Source: Vibrio sp. AND4
GTDB taxonomy: Bacteria; Pseudomonadota; Gammaproteobacteria; Enterobacterales; Vibrionaceae
Assembly: GCF_000171815.1 (NCBI RefSeq)
Contig: NZ_ABGR01000002.1
Coordinates: 248,001-312,000 of the forward strand
DNA length: 64,000 bases
Direction of reading: 5' to 3'
Part shown: positions 27,288-37,270 of the stretch, one piece after another
Numbering within the stretch: the first letter of the stretch is position 1
Layout of the letters: each line of letters begins with the position of its first letter
The notes under the pieces: generated by a model
Databases searched by the model: none
Told to the model about the DNA's origin: nothing
The model's input: only the letters and a program-made list of their open reading frames with translations
Position numbers and translations under genes: made by a program

Positions 27288-29330
27288 TCAAGCGATATTC
27301 AACACATCAAGTAGAAGCTCAACTTTCTTTGGTAGATAGACACTGAACGTACTGCCTTTACCCCATACAGATTCCGCTTTTATCTCACCGCCAGTTTGGC
27401 TAAGAATACTTTGCGAAACAGATAGGCCCAGCCCTGTCCCATCACGTTTGGTCGTATAAAAAGGTGAAAAAATGCGGCCGAGGCTCTCCGCCTTGATGCC
27501 ACACCCCTCATCAGTAACATGAATCGCCACTCCTTTGAGCTCCCCTTGTTCAATCCAATCTTCACTTATTACCGTTAGCTTGCCCTTACCGTCCATTGCA
27601 TGAATCCCATTCATCTGCAAGTTCACCAGGATCTGCAGCAAGTGGTGGCGATTGATTTCAACCGAGGAACGGGCTTGAAGATCAGTAACAAACTCGATAT
27701 CACGCTTTTTGGTACCCGTCTTGACCAGCGTAATACTCTCATCGACGATGGGGTTAACGTGTTGCCACGTAATTTCATCTTGGACACCGCCTTGACGGCT
27801 GTATTGCAGTAAGCTGCGTGTGATATTGCGAATTCGGTCAATCTGGGTGTGGATCGCGTCAATCTCTTCTTGAACACGGCCGGCTTCATCCCCCAACTCA
27901 AATTGGATCAGCTCAATGTTACCGAGAATTACTGCGGTTGGATTGTTAATCTCATGGGCAATCCCCGCGGTTAACTCGCCCAACGCAGCCAGCTTTTCGT
28001 TAACCACCAGTTTGTCGCGAGTTTGATTGAGCAGTTGGATATGCAGCTCCAATTGTTCTGTTTTTTCTTTCAAACTTGCCGTTCGTTGCTGAACTTTTGC
28101 CTCAAGTTCTATCGCTGAAAGCTTAAGTTCGACTTTACGATCTTCTAAAGCATCGAGCATATTGTCGAACTGGTTCGCCAACTGAGCCAGTTCATGATGT
28201 TCATCCAATCCAACCGGGCCAATGCGTTTATCTTGACCCAACTGGACGAGCTTTACGACTTTATGGATCCGCTCTATCGGACGGAATAAATCTCGAGAGC
28301 CTCGATAAACCATCACACCAGAGACGAAAAGCAGCATTAATGTGATGATACTTATCTCGCCGAGATTAGTCATATAAGCTTTCAAAAATGGCCACATCAA
28401 GTAACCCGTATAAAGCATGCCAATGACATTGTCGTATTGATCTTTGATCGGCTGATATGCAGTGATATACCAAGCATTGTAGACGTAAGCACGATCGACC
28501 CAGAGTCCGCCTTGTGCTAATACCTTGTTATACACCTCTGAACTCACTCGAGTTCCGATTGCACGCCCCAAACGATGTTCGTTGTCTAATGGGACGTTGG
28601 TGCTAACACGAAGGTCGTCTAAAAAGACGGTCAGAGTTCCGACAGGACGCAGCGTGTCATTTTGAGCAGGATAAACAAGATCACGAGTTTGATCGACCAA
28701 CACCGTACTGTTATTTAGCAATAGGCCTCCATCTAAAAAGCCCATTAGGTCATTTCTCTGACTATACACAGGGATTACGGTTCTACTCACTAACCCACGC
28801 GTTTCTGTACCGCCGCTGTTTATCTTCGGCACTTCAGCCCGTTTGGCAAGCTCAGGGTCTAACTGCTCTAGCTCTTTTTTATTCAGGACATCGAAGAAAG
28901 ACTTTCGTTTGGTCAGATCCATGAATCGAAATTTGTTTTCCATCGAATTGACACGTTGGAAGAATAAAAAATCCAAACCATAACGTTCTTTCTGAGCTGT
29001 AACCCACTCTTGCAATGCCTCTTGCGGGACATTTTGAATGATTCGAGTGCGGAAATCATAAGAGTCTGCGAACGATTCAACGTGGTTCGCCTGCTTTTGT
29101 TGAAGCAGCGTAATGCTATTATTGGCCACACCAAGGCGCTCTGAAACATCCAATAGTGCATTTTGCCATGTATAATGAATCGACCAGTAGATCGTGATAC
29201 CAATCAGCGCGAGCGAAGTTAAGAAGATTGGCGCGGAAGTTAAAATCAATAGACGATAACGCACCATAGTTTTAAATCGATGCATCCACTTAGACAAGCC
29301 TATGCGTTGCCGACGAGTGTTATCCGGCAT
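27288..29330 (-). CDS. Sensor histidine kinase of the tup-linked two-component system
   Basis: 680 residues. Two helices (about 27-50 and 326-343) flank a 275-residue periplasmic sensor, probably a Cache-type domain. Then HAMP (344-396), a coiled coil, the HisKA box with H459 in GIAHEINNP, and a HATPase domain ending in TGLGLSVSQSIL. It is of the NtrY/AtoS-like class that pairs with sigma-54 activators. It is the second gene of a two-gene operon, overlapping the regulator by 11 nt, and lies opposite tupABC, so sensing of tungstate or a related signal is inferred. The periplasmic ligand is unknown. Confidence 0.88.
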   Translation of the reverse strand: MPDNTRRQRIGLSKWMHRFKTMVRYRLLILTSAPIFLTSLALIGITIYWSIHYTWQNALLDVSERLGVANNSITLLQQKQANHVESFADSYDFRTRIIQNVPQEALQEWVTAQKERYGLDFLFFQRVNSMENKFRFMDLTKRKSFFDVLNKKELEQLDPELAKRAEVPKINSGGTETRGLVSRTVIPVYSQRNDLMGFLDGGLLLNNSTVLVDQTRDLVYPAQNDTLRPVGTLTVFLDDLRVSTNVPLDNEHRLGRAIGTRVSSEVYNKVLAQGGLWVDRAYVYNAWYITAYQPIKDQYDNVIGMLYTGYLMWPFLKAYMTNLGEISIITLMLLFVSGVMVYRGSRDLFRPIERIHKVVKLVQLGQDKRIGPVGLDEHHELAQLANQFDNMLDALEDRKVELKLSAIELEAKVQQRTASLKEKTEQLELHIQLLNQTRDKLVVNEKLAALGELTAGIAHEINNPTAVILGNIELIQFELGDEAGRVQEEIDAIHTQIDRIRNITRSLLQYSRQGGVQDEITWQHVNPIVDESITLVKTGTKKRDIEFVTDLQARSSVEINRHHLLQILVNLQMNGIHAMDGKGKLTVISEDWIEQGELKGVAIHVTDEGCGIKAESLGRIFSPFYTTKRDGTGLGLSVSQSILSQTGGEIKAESVWGKGSTFSVYLPKKVELLLDVLNIA

Positions 29331-30771
29331 ACTCCTCGCCCTCAGAATCCCAATCCTTATATTTACGCTCTAGTGTTTTGCGCGCCACGCCTAAATCTCG
29401 AGCCGCTGCTGACTTGTTTCCTTCATGTAAATTAACCAATTGCTGGATATGGGCCTTTTCGACTTCTTTTAACGTCCATGTGTTTGGGTAGCCTTCTCCC
29501 GAGAATTCTTTGCCTTCTTTGAAACTTGGTAGCTCCTCACTGTGTGATAAACTAATCGAGACATTGGGCAACGTATGGCCTCCATTGAGCTCACGCCAGT
29601 GGTGTGCCGGTGGTTTACCCAAAAGAATACTACGCTCAATAAGGTTTTTAAGTTCACGAATATTACCGGGCCAGTCGTATTCGCTCATCGCCTCCATGTC
29701 TTCATGTGCCCACTTTGGCGCTGGCATTCCTAACTCACCAGACAACATGTTGCTAAAGTACGGGGCCAGTTCAAACAAGTCGGTTTTACGCTCACGCAAA
29801 GGGGATACTTCGATCTTGAGTACATTCAGACGATAGTAAAGATCGCTACGAAAGTTACCTTTGTTGACCTCTTCTTGCAAATTGCGGTTGGTCGCTGCCA
29901 CAATGCGGACATCTATGCTGATTTCACGTTCAGAACCTACCGGACGAATCGCACGCTGTTCTAACACGCGCAACAGTGACGCCTGCATAGATAAAGGCAT
30001 TTCGCCAATCTCATCGAGGAATAATGTGCCGCCATTTGCAACACGGAAAAGACCTTCACGAGATTTTTTAGCACCAGTAAATGCCCCCATGGTGTGGCCA
30101 AACAGCTCGCTCTCTAAAAGCTCTGGTGCAATCGCCCCGCAGTTCAGGGGAACAAATAGACCTGTACGACCACTCATTTGATGAAGACCACGCGCAACCA
30201 GCTCTTTGCCTGTCCCCGATTCGCCTTCGACTAAAACAGAAGCACGAGAAGGCGCAAACTGTGTAATCAACTGTTTAAGCTGACGAGTTTTCTCTGAGCC
30301 ACCGATGATTTCTGAGGTGTTATAACGCTGATAGTCACGCCTCATCACGTATTGCATGCGCTCATTCAAACGACGATCCATACAACGACTTACCGCTTTC
30401 AACATCTGATCCAGGTTAAATGGCTTGAGGATGAAATCCGAAGCACCAAGTTGGAGGGCTCGAATAGCAATGTCCAAATCTGCATAACCAGTCATAAAGA
30501 TCACATCGGCGCACTTGTCATCCCCCTCAAATGCTTCTTCCCATTCAATCCCTGACCGCCCTGGCAAGTTGATATCTAGCAGAATTAGGTCGTAGTGGCG
30601 CGAGTTTCGAAGGCTTTCTGCTTCTTCAATGCTACCTGCGGTATCGACATGAGAAAATAATTTGCTCAGCGCCTTTTTTAGAATCGCTTGCATGCCGAGT
30701 TCATCATCAACGACCAATACTGAGAAAGCATTGTACTGTTGGTTTCTACTAATATGGGATTGAATAGACAT
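29320..30771 (-). CDS. Sigma-54-dependent response regulator of the tup-linked system
   Basis: 483 residues. Receiver domain with phosphorylation site D66 (acid pocket D22/D23), AAA+ domain with Walker A GESGTGKE and the sigma-54 contact loop GAFTGA, and a C-terminal Fis-type helix-turn-helix (KSAAARDLGVARKTLERKYKDW). The partner kinase gene overlaps the 3' end. The gene is divergent from tupABC; a -24/-12 promoter and two matching 21-bp sites in the gap make tupA its likely target. One of those sites is 20 bp before its own start codon, so autoregulation is plausible. Confidence 0.9.
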   Translation of the reverse strand: MSIQSHISRNQQYNAFSVLVVDDELGMQAILKKALSKLFSHVDTAGSIEEAESLRNSRHYDLILLDINLPGRSGIEWEEAFEGDDKCADVIFMTGYADLDIAIRALQLGASDFILKPFNLDQMLKAVSRCMDRRLNERMQYVMRRDYQRYNTSEIIGGSEKTRQLKQLITQFAPSRASVLVEGESGTGKELVARGLHQMSGRTGLFVPLNCGAIAPELLESELFGHTMGAFTGAKKSREGLFRVANGGTLFLDEIGEMPLSMQASLLRVLEQRAIRPVGSEREISIDVRIVAATNRNLQEEVNKGNFRSDLYYRLNVLKIEVSPLRERKTDLFELAPYFSNMLSGELGMPAPKWAHEDMEAMSEYDWPGNIRELKNLIERSILLGKPPAHHWRELNGGHTLPNVSISLSHSEELPSFKEGKEFSGEGYPNTWTLKEVEKAHIQQLVNLHEGNKSAAARDLGVARKTLERKYKDWDSEGEEYAG

Positions 30772-30790
30772 ATTTAACCCAGTTAAATTT

Positions 30791-30811
30791 AAGTGGGACA
30801 GAGTGTACCAA
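30791..30811. promoter_or_regulatory. Activator site 1 upstream of tupA
   Basis: Contains the dyad GGGACA-GAG-TGTACC. It matches site 2 at 17 of 21 positions and lies about 137 bp before the -12 element. Confidence 0.75.
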
Positions 30812-30835
30812 GTTTAAACAGAAACACCCTACAAA

Positions 30836-30856
30836 AAGTGCGACATTTTGTACCAA
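30836..30856. promoter_or_regulatory. Activator site 2 upstream of tupA
   Basis: Contains GCGACA-TTT-TGTACC, the same dyad as site 1, 45 bp further on and about 92 bp before the -12 element, a usual distance for sigma-54 enhancers. Confidence 0.75.
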
Positions 30857-30924
30857 CGCAAATTTTCATGCAAATCAGCCTGTGAAATTGGTTGAAATTT
30901 CAACGCTTTTGTCTTGTGAAAGGT

Positions 30925-30939
30925 TGGCACTTTGTTTGC
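30925..30939 (+). promoter_or_regulatory. Sigma-54 promoter of tupABC
   Basis: TGGCACTTTGTTTGC fits TGGCAC-N5-TTGC exactly, with GG (30926) and GC (30938) 12 nt apart. Transcription would start near 30950, about 98 nt before tupA. Confidence 0.9.
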
Positions 30940-31047
30940 TTTATATCTTGGTAAAAGGTGTAAAAAAGATGCGCTGAAGCACCGGTAACTCTTTTAATAA
31001 ACTGAGACTTAAAAGTCCGAACCATCATTGGAAAGGAAACAACGAAA

Positions 31048-31875
31048 ATGAAGAAGATTGCGCAGGCTTTCACCGTATTGTCGATCACTCTTGCCAGCTA
31101 CCCTACTTTGTCAGCACAAGAAGGTGAACACATTCGTCTAGCGACAACAACGAGTACTTACCACTCGGGTTTACTGGACTACCTAGTTCCTCAATTTGAA
31201 AAAGAGACGGGCTATAAAGTAGACATCATCGCGGCTGGGACTGGTAAAGCGCTAAAAATGGGCGAAAATGGTGACGTTGACTTAGTCATGACGCACGCCC
31301 CCAAAGCAGAAGGTTTATTCGTTGAAAACGGCTATGGTGTCCTTCCTCGTAAGCTAATGTACAACGACTTTGTTATCGTTGGCCCTAAATCTGACCCAGC
31401 ACAGGTAAAAGATGACACCTCAGTACTCGAGGTATTCAAAGAGATCGCAAATAAAGATGCGATGTTCATCTCTCGTGGTGACGATTCTGGGACACACAAA
31501 AAAGAATTGGGTATATGGGCGCAAACTAAGATGGAACCAAACTTTGGTGGTTACCGCAGTGTTGGTCAAGGTATGGGCCCAACTCTGAACATGGCGTCAG
31601 AAATGCAAGGCTATACCATGACGGATCGTGGCACTTGGTTGGCTTACCAGAATAAACTGGATCTTGCGGTTCTATTTCAAGGTGACGAAAAACTATTTAA
31701 CCCCTACCAAGTGATCTTGGTTAACCCCGAGCGTTACCCGAACATCAATTATCAAGGTGCCAAAACATTCAGTGATTGGTTGGTGAACACACACGGACAA
31801 GAACTGATTAATCGCTTCCTTCTGAATGGAAAACAATTGTTCGTTGCGAATGCAGAGAGCAAAGAGAGCAAATAA
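31048..31875 (+). CDS. tupA: Tungstate ABC transporter substrate-binding protein TupA
   Basis: Periplasmic protein of 275 residues; signal peptide ends near LSAQEG. After it come ATTTSTYHSGLLDYL, the TTTS-type signature by which TupA is told from molybdate-binding ModA, and conserved arginine/serine residues in ISRGDDSGTHKKE that hold the oxyanion. Binds tungstate very tightly in known members. GGAAAGG lies 8 nt before ATG. First gene of tupABC-mobA-mobB/moeA, under the sigma-54 promoter above. Confidence 0.93.
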   Translation: MKKIAQAFTVLSITLASYPTLSAQEGEHIRLATTTSTYHSGLLDYLVPQFEKETGYKVDIIAAGTGKALKMGENGDVDLVMTHAPKAEGLFVENGYGVLPRKLMYNDFVIVGPKSDPAQVKDDTSVLEVFKEIANKDAMFISRGDDSGTHKKELGIWAQTKMEPNFGGYRSVGQGMGPTLNMASEMQGYTMTDRGTWLAYQNKLDLAVLFQGDEKLFNPYQVILVNPERYPNINYQGAKTFSDWLVNTHGQELINRFLLNGKQLFVANAESKESK

Positions 31876-31883
31876 CGTAAAAT

Positions 31884-32582
31884 ATGAATCTTACAGCCAC
31901 CACACTGGATGCTTTGCGCTTACTGGTGAATTTCGATGCAGACTTATGGGAGATCGTTGCGGTCTCCTTTAGTGTTTCTGTTACGGCGATATCTTTGGTG
32001 GTCTTGCCGTCTATTTTGATTTCCTTTGTCCTTGCCTACACTGACTTTCGTGGTAAGTGGCTCCTTCTGTCCATTGTGAACACCTTGCAGGCGGTGCCTA
32101 CTGTGGTAATTGGCTTGTTACTTTACATGTTGTTATCGAGAGCAGGCCCTTTAGGTGATTGGCAAATGTTATTTACACAGAAAGCCATGATCTTGGGACA
32201 AATGGTCGTCTGTTTTCCAGTTTTAGTTTCCATGATGCACGGCGCATTGCAATCCAGTGATCGCCGTGCGGTTGAAACCGCGATCACATTAGGTGTGTCA
32301 ATACCCCGTATCGCGACTACTATGATCTGGGAAGCACGCTTCCCTCTATTGGCGGCCATCATTGCTGGGTTCTCACGAATCGTGACCGAAGTAGGTTGTT
32401 CGATGATGGTAGGTGGCAACATTATGGGTGTGACGCGTAACATTCCGACCGCCATTGCCATGGAAAGTAGCAAAGGGGCGTTCGCGCAAGGGGTTGCACT
32501 TGGCATTGTATTACTGTCGTTAGCGTTAGCGCTTAACTTCTTCTTATCGAGTATGAGAGGAAAAGGCTACCTAAGAACATGA
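31884..32582 (+). CDS. tupB: Tungstate ABC transporter permease TupB
   Basis: 232 residues, five or six helices, with the EAA loop AVETAITLGVSIPRIATTMIWEARFPL (about 130-156) that docks on TupC. Length and pattern match TupB/ModB-like permeases. It begins 8 nt after tupA. Confidence 0.92.
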   Translation: MNLTATTLDALRLLVNFDADLWEIVAVSFSVSVTAISLVVLPSILISFVLAYTDFRGKWLLLSIVNTLQAVPTVVIGLLLYMLLSRAGPLGDWQMLFTQKAMILGQMVVCFPVLVSMMHGALQSSDRRAVETAITLGVSIPRIATTMIWEARFPLLAAIIAGFSRIVTEVGCSMMVGGNIMGVTRNIPTAIAMESSKGAFAQGVALGIVLLSLALALNFFLSSMRGKGYLRT

Positions 32583-32625
32583 AGCAAACCACTGACTCGC
32601 TGTTGTCTCAACCTAAGGGTATATC

Positions 32626-33345
32626 ATGACGATAAAAATCTCTGCTGAACAACTGTCCATGCGCTTTAAAGAACGCGTGCTTTTCCATATCTCGGAATTG
32701 ACTATTGGTCCAAATGACGCGATTTATCTAAAAGGTGACAACGGCGTAGGTAAAACCACCCTACTCAAGATCCTCGCGGGTTTGTTCAAGCCTTCATCCG
32801 GTAACGTGATAGCACCTAAAGACACATGGTTGAAGAAGTGGACATGTCGCAACGGTCGCGTTGACGTCATTTATCTCCATCAGTCCCCTTACCTTTTCGA
32901 CGGCTCAGTATATGCGAATGTTGGTTATGGGATTAAATATCAGCAAGACACAGCAAAAGATACGCGAGCTCAAGTTATTAGTGCGCTGCGCATGGTAGGA
33001 TTAGAAACCTTAGCCGATGAACACATCTCTGTATTATCTGGCGGCGAGAAGCAACGCGTGGCAATGGCGAGAGCTTGGATCTTAAAGCCCTCGATTTTGT
33101 TGATGGACGAGCCAAGCGCCTCTCTCGATCAAGAATCGATTGAGCGTTTGGTCATAATGGCAAAAGATCTGCTTGAGCGTGGCTCCAGTATTGTCGTGAC
33201 GAGCCACCAAACCAACGCGTTGACCGATTTATGTAAAAAACAGTGGTGGATTAAGGATAAGACTTTGATAGAGTCTCCTATGTTATATGTCATACCGAAA
33301 GAAACATCCCAAGAGAACGCATATGCTTCAACCAACAGAAACTAG
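32626..33345 (+). CDS. tupC: Tungstate ABC transporter ATPase TupC
   Basis: 239 residues. Walker [10 protein letters not shown] near 37, signature LSGGEKQR, Walker [13 protein letters not shown] and H-loop TSHQ are intact. The C-terminal 25 residues overlap the start of mobA by 23 nt. Unlike ModC there is no molybdate-binding TOBE domain, as in other TupC. It energises TupB. Confidence 0.92.
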   Translation: MTIKISAEQLSMRFKERVLFHISELTIGPNDAIYLKGDNGVGKTTLLKILAGLFKPSSGNVIAPKDTWLKKWTCRNGRVDVIYLHQSPYLFDGSVYANVGYGIKYQQDTAKDTRAQVISALRMVGLETLADEHISVLSGGEKQRVAMARAWILKPSILLMDEPSASLDQESIERLVIMAKDLLERGSSIVVTSHQTNALTDLCKKQWWIKDKTLIESPMLYVIPKETSQENAYASTNRN

Positions 33346-33910
33346 TTGGGTCATTTTAGCTGGTGGCCAAGCCAGCCGTATGGGTGGAAAAGACAAAGGT
33401 CTGATCGAACTGAATCAGACACCACTTATTCAACATGTCATCAATCGTTTATCTCCGCAAACGCCACGCATTCTAATCAATGCGAATCGAAACCAAGATG
33501 TCTACAGCGCGTTTGGTTTCGTCTTTAGCGATGAATTTAAAGATTTCCCCGGCCCTATGGGTGGTATCCATGCAGGCTTGATACATGCGAAGACCGATTG
33601 GGTTGGCTTCGTCCCTTGTGACAGCCCCCAAATCAATACCGATCTCGTTGAACGTTTCTGCCAAGCAGTAAGAGATGACTCGGATATTTTGGTTGCTCAT
33701 GATGGCGGCCACCAACAACCTGTTTTCACGCTTTATCACAAGCGTGTACTGCCAAAATTGACCGCGTTTTTGGAACGTGGTGATCGTAAGATCGTCCTGC
33801 TCTATAAAGAGTGCAACACCCGTTACGTTGATTTTAGCGACTCACCAAACTGTTTCGTTAACTTAAATACGCCTGAAGAACTGGCGCAATTTGGACAACT
33901 TGAATCATGA
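33323..33910 (+). CDS. mobA: Molybdenum cofactor guanylyltransferase MobA
   Basis: 195 residues. Joins GMP to molybdopterin to make the dinucleotide used by DMSO-reductase family enzymes such as the formate dehydrogenase in this window. The GTP-binding [16 protein letters not shown] is at about 10-25 and CDSPQ gives the metal-binding aspartate. I start at ATG 33323 (MLQPTETSW); the longer frame to 33287 lies inside tupC. It overlaps tupC by 23 nt and the next gene by 4 nt, so uptake and cofactor genes are coupled. Confidence 0.92.
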   Translation: MLQPTETSWVILAGGQASRMGGKDKGLIELNQTPLIQHVINRLSPQTPRILINANRNQDVYSAFGFVFSDEFKDFPGPMGGIHAGLIHAKTDWVGFVPCDSPQINTDLVERFCQAVRDDSDILVAHDGGHQQPVFTLYHKRVLPKLTAFLERGDRKIVLLYKECNTRYVDFSDSPNCFVNLNTPEELAQFGQLES

Positions 33911-35685
33911 AACACACGCTAAACATTCCTGTTCTTGGTTTTGCTGCCTACTCTGGTACTGGCAAAACTACGCTACTTGAAGCCTTGTTACCGAAATTAA
34001 CCGAAGCGGGCTTACGCATCGGTATGTTAAAGCACGCTCATCATAACTTCGATGTCGACCAACCGGGCAAAGACAGCCATCGCCTACGTAAAGCAGGTGC
34101 ATCACAAATGCTGATCTCTTCTCGTAACCGTTTCGCACTGATGACAGAAACGCCAGAGTCAGAAGCTGAGTTTGATTACCTACTAACGCGTTTCGATACA
34201 GACAAGCTAGACGTGGTTTTAGTGGAAGGCTGCAAAAATATTGCGTTTCCTAAGATCGAATTGCACCGTGAAGAAGTCGGTAAACCTTGGCTCTATCCAA
34301 ATGATGAAAACATCATCGCTATTGCTTCAGACAGTAGCGAATTGGACTCTGAACTGCCACAAATGAACATCAACGATCTTGAGACAATTGCTCAATTCGT
34401 AGTTCAGTATGTTCAAGAGGAGAAAGCACCAAAGAGCAAAGAGAAAGACGCCGCTTGCTGCGATACCCTTTCTCCGGCTTTCCTTTCTGTCGTTCAAGGT
34501 CAAGAAAAGATCCTATCAATGGTGAGCACGGTTGCTGAAACCGAAGCGTGCAACATTGAAGATGCGTACGGTCGTGTACTTGCAGATCACGTTGTGTCAC
34601 CAGTGAACGTTCCACAATACACTAACTCCGCAATGGACGGATACGCAATCCGTGGAGATGACGTTAACCGAGACAGCTACCAAGTGGTTGCTGAAGTGAT
34701 GGCGGGTCATGCTTACGATCAACCATTAGAAGTTGGTCAAGCGGTGAAGATCATGACAGGCGCCCCAACACCTACCAATGGTGATACCGTTGTCATGCGT
34801 GAGCAAGCATCCCAAGATGCTGATACTGTGACCTTCAATGGCGCGAGCATCAAAACCGGTCAAAACGTTCGCCAAGCAGGAGAAGACTTAGCCATTGGTA
34901 GCGACGTATTTACTACAGGTACTCGCCTAGCCTCTCCCGAGATGGGCATGATGGCTTCTCTTGGTTTTGGCAAAGCGAACGTGTTCCGCAAGTTGAAAGT
35001 TGCTGTGTTCTCTACCGGTGACGAAGTACAGGCACCGGGCACTGAGCAGAAAGTGAATTCAATTTACGATTCAAACCGTTTCACTATCATGGGCATGCTA
35101 GAGAAGCTAGGTTGTGAGATCTTGGATTTCGGTATTCTAGAAGATAACGAGCAGTTAATGATTGAAGCGCTCAAAAATGCTTCTGCGCAAGCCGACGTAG
35201 TGATGACTTCTGGCGGCGTTTCCGTCGGTGATGCAGACTACATCAAACTCGCGTTGGATAAACTTGGTCACATTGATTTCTGGCGTATCAACATGCGTCC
35301 TGGTCGTCCGCTTGCGTTCGGTCAAATCAACGATAAACCTTTCTTTGGTCTGCCGGGTAACCCTGTGGCTGTGATGGTTTCATTCATCAACTTTGTTGAG
35401 CCTGCGCTGCGTAAGATGCAAGGTGAACAAGGCTGGAAGCCACTGAAAGTGAGTGCCATTGCAGCTGAAAACCTGCGCTCTCGCCAAGGCCGTACTGAAT
35501 TTAGTCGAGGCATTTATCAGCTAGACGAAACCGGTCGTCTCACGGTTAGAACCACAGGCAAACAAGGCTCTGGTATTTTACGCTCAATGAGCGAAGCAAA
35601 CTGTTTGATCGAAATCTCCCCTGCTGTTGATACAGTAAAAATGGGAGAAAGCGTGACAATTATCCCGCTTCAAGGCAGAATCTAG
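33907..35685 (+). CDS. MobB-MoeA fusion protein
   Basis: 592 residues. The first about 165 are MobB-like: P-loop [14 protein letters not shown] at 16-29 and [19 protein letters not shown], the GTP-binding adaptor that partners MobA. From about 185 a MoeA domain follows ([48 protein letters not shown]), which inserts molybdate or tungstate into adenylylated molybdopterin. A short charged linker joins them. The start overlaps mobA in ATGA. Fusions of this kind occur in several vibrios. It would place the metal insertion and dinucleotide steps in one protein. Confidence 0.92.
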   Translation: MKHTLNIPVLGFAAYSGTGKTTLLEALLPKLTEAGLRIGMLKHAHHNFDVDQPGKDSHRLRKAGASQMLISSRNRFALMTETPESEAEFDYLLTRFDTDKLDVVLVEGCKNIAFPKIELHREEVGKPWLYPNDENIIAIASDSSELDSELPQMNINDLETIAQFVVQYVQEEKAPKSKEKDAACCDTLSPAFLSVVQGQEKILSMVSTVAETEACNIEDAYGRVLADHVVSPVNVPQYTNSAMDGYAIRGDDVNRDSYQVVAEVMAGHAYDQPLEVGQAVKIMTGAPTPTNGDTVVMREQASQDADTVTFNGASIKTGQNVRQAGEDLAIGSDVFTTGTRLASPEMGMMASLGFGKANVFRKLKVAVFSTGDEVQAPGTEQKVNSIYDSNRFTIMGMLEKLGCEILDFGILEDNEQLMIEALKNASAQADVVMTSGGVSVGDADYIKLALDKLGHIDFWRINMRPGRPLAFGQINDKPFFGLPGNPVAVMVSFINFVEPALRKMQGEQGWKPLKVSAIAAENLRSRQGRTEFSRGIYQLDETGRLTVRTTGKQGSGILRSMSEANCLIEISPAVDTVKMGESVTIIPLQGRI

Positions 35686-35702
35686 CGCAATTAAACATGA
35701 GA

Positions 35703-35724
35703 GGGTCAGCGTGCTGACCTTTTT
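35703..35724 (+). terminator. Terminator after the moeA fusion gene
   Basis: GGTCAG-CGTG-CTGACC followed by TTTTT, 18 nt past the stop. Confidence 0.85.
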
Positions 35725-35758
35725 ATTGATGAACAGAAAACTTTTCAGAGAGACAGCC

Positions 35759-36025
35759 ATGGCTCGCACCATTCTTTACACTTACAAAGACCAAGACAAA
35801 GAACTGACGTTCTCATACCAGCAACACCGCAACATTCAAGAGGCGGTTGCAGAGGCTGAAGGTATCGATATCACTGAGTTCCTAAAGATGGAGCAACAAA
35901 TTGAAGCTGTGTCTGACACTAAAGCAGTGCGCAACTACCGCGATAACCACTTCAGAAAATTAGGCTTTAGCAAAATCACCCTAGCTCAAAAAGAAAACTT
36001 GGGCGTGGGCAAGAAGAATAAATAA
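35759..36025 (+). CDS. DUF2960 domain protein
   Basis: 88 residues, small and soluble, rich in charged residues. MARTILYTYKDQDKELTFSY is a typical DUF2960 start; these proteins occur mainly in Vibrionales and Alteromonadales with no known function. ATG 35759 has AGAGACAGCC upstream, weak but the best start; the longer frame begins in the terminator. Its C-terminus GVGKKNK is basic. It follows a terminator, so it has its own promoter or reads through. Confidence 0.8.
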   Translation: MARTILYTYKDQDKELTFSYQQHRNIQEAVAEAEGIDITEFLKMEQQIEAVSDTKAVRNYRDNHFRKLGFSKITLAQKENLGVGKKNK

Positions 36026-36050
36026 GCCAGCGGCCAAACAGAACCAAATA

Positions 36051-36078
36051 AAAACTCGCGCATCGTCGCGAGTTTTTT
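36051..36078 (+). terminator. Terminator after the DUF2960 gene
   Basis: AAAACTCGCG and CGCGAGTTTT pair over ten bases with a six-base loop and a T run. Confidence 0.88.
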
Positions 36079-36105
36079 GTATGCTCTTTTTGGTCTTAAT
36101 TTAAG

Positions 36106-36146
36106 ATTAAAAAGCCCCGTTTCACTATTAAGGGAGACGAGGCTTT
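36106..36146 (-). terminator. Terminator after nagK
   Basis: On the minus strand AAAGCCTCGT...ACGGGGCTTTTT forms a long hairpin with a T run. Confidence 0.75.
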
Positions 36147-36190
36147 CAAAGCTTATCTTAAACGTTGTCTTGTAGAGACAACCCTGCAGA

Positions 36191-37099
36191 TCATTTGATA
36201 TTTAGGAAAGCTGCTCCACGTACACCGCCTGAATCACCATGTTTCGCTTTAATGATCTTCGGGCATTTCGCGACGGATAGAAGGTGCTTGGGGACCCGCT
36301 TTGTCATCTCTTCGTAAATCAGTTCGAAGTTAGACAGACCACCACCGAGCACAACTACATGGGGATCAATGGCAGTAAACAGGTTGGCAAAACAAATAGC
36401 GAGAAGCTCCATAAAACGCTCAACGTGTTCTACCGCTTTTGCTTCGCCCTCTGCGTTGGCTTTTATAATATCAATCGCTTTCTTATTTTCGCCGTAATAA
36501 TGCGCGTACAGAAGCTCGAACCCACGACCAGACAGGTAGCTATCTAAACAACCTTTGTTACCACAGCCACAACCGAGAAGTGGTGCATTTTTGCCGAGAT
36601 GAAACCAAGCATCGAGAGGAAGACGAGTATGACCTACCTCACCCGCTACATGGTTACGACCAGAGAAGACTTTACCTTCATAAACAACACCGCCGCCAAA
36701 TCCTGTACCAAGAATCAAACCAAGTACCGAGGGTTCACCTTGAAGATCTTCATCCCAAGCTTCAGATAAAGCAAAACAGTTGGCATCGTTTTCAATTTTT
36801 ACGCTGCGACCGATTTTTGCTTCTAAGTCTGCACGAAGTGGTTTACCTTTTGCCGCAGGCACGTTAACCGTTAGGACTGTTGCGTCATCGGCATCTTCCA
36901 TACCAGGCAGGCCAAGGCCAATCGTACCCTCGCAACCAAATTCTGCATCGTATTTCTTGACTAAACCTGCGATGGTTTCTATCAGCAAATTATAGTTATC
37001 TGTTGGTGTTGGAAGACGTTCTGTTGTGACACGCTCAAGTTTTTCGTTAAACGCACCAAACTCAATTTTAGTGCCGCCGACATCAAAGCCGTAATACAT
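36191..37099 (-). CDS. nagK: N-acetyl-D-glucosamine kinase NagK (ROK family)
   Basis: 302 residues; phosphorylates N-acetylglucosamine, which vibrios obtain from chitin and wall recycling. ATP motif [10 protein letters not shown] at 6-15, sugar residues NDAN and the ROK zinc motif [15 protein letters not shown] are all present. Start at ATG 37099 (MYYGFDVGG); the longer frame adds 23 unrelated residues. Monocistronic, with its terminator downstream. Confidence 0.9.
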   Translation of the reverse strand: MYYGFDVGGTKIEFGAFNEKLERVTTERLPTPTDNYNLLIETIAGLVKKYDAEFGCEGTIGLGLPGMEDADDATVLTVNVPAAKGKPLRADLEAKIGRSVKIENDANCFALSEAWDEDLQGEPSVLGLILGTGFGGGVVYEGKVFSGRNHVAGEVGHTRLPLDAWFHLGKNAPLLGCGCGNKGCLDSYLSGRGFELLYAHYYGENKKAIDIIKANAEGEAKAVEHVERFMELLAICFANLFTAIDPHVVVLGGGLSNFELIYEEMTKRVPKHLLSVAKCPKIIKAKHGDSGGVRGAAFLNIK

Positions 37100-37270
37100 G
37101 CAATTTTCTCCTAAAAGGCTCAAACGGCTCCCAAAAATGCGAGAGCCAAAAAGATAAACTTCAGGCATTATCCATATCTGTACATCTGCAAACCGTGACC
37201 GATTGCAGATTTATTCGCTCATTGATGCCCATTAAACGGCAAGCCATCAGTAGAAATTCATTCCTTGGTG

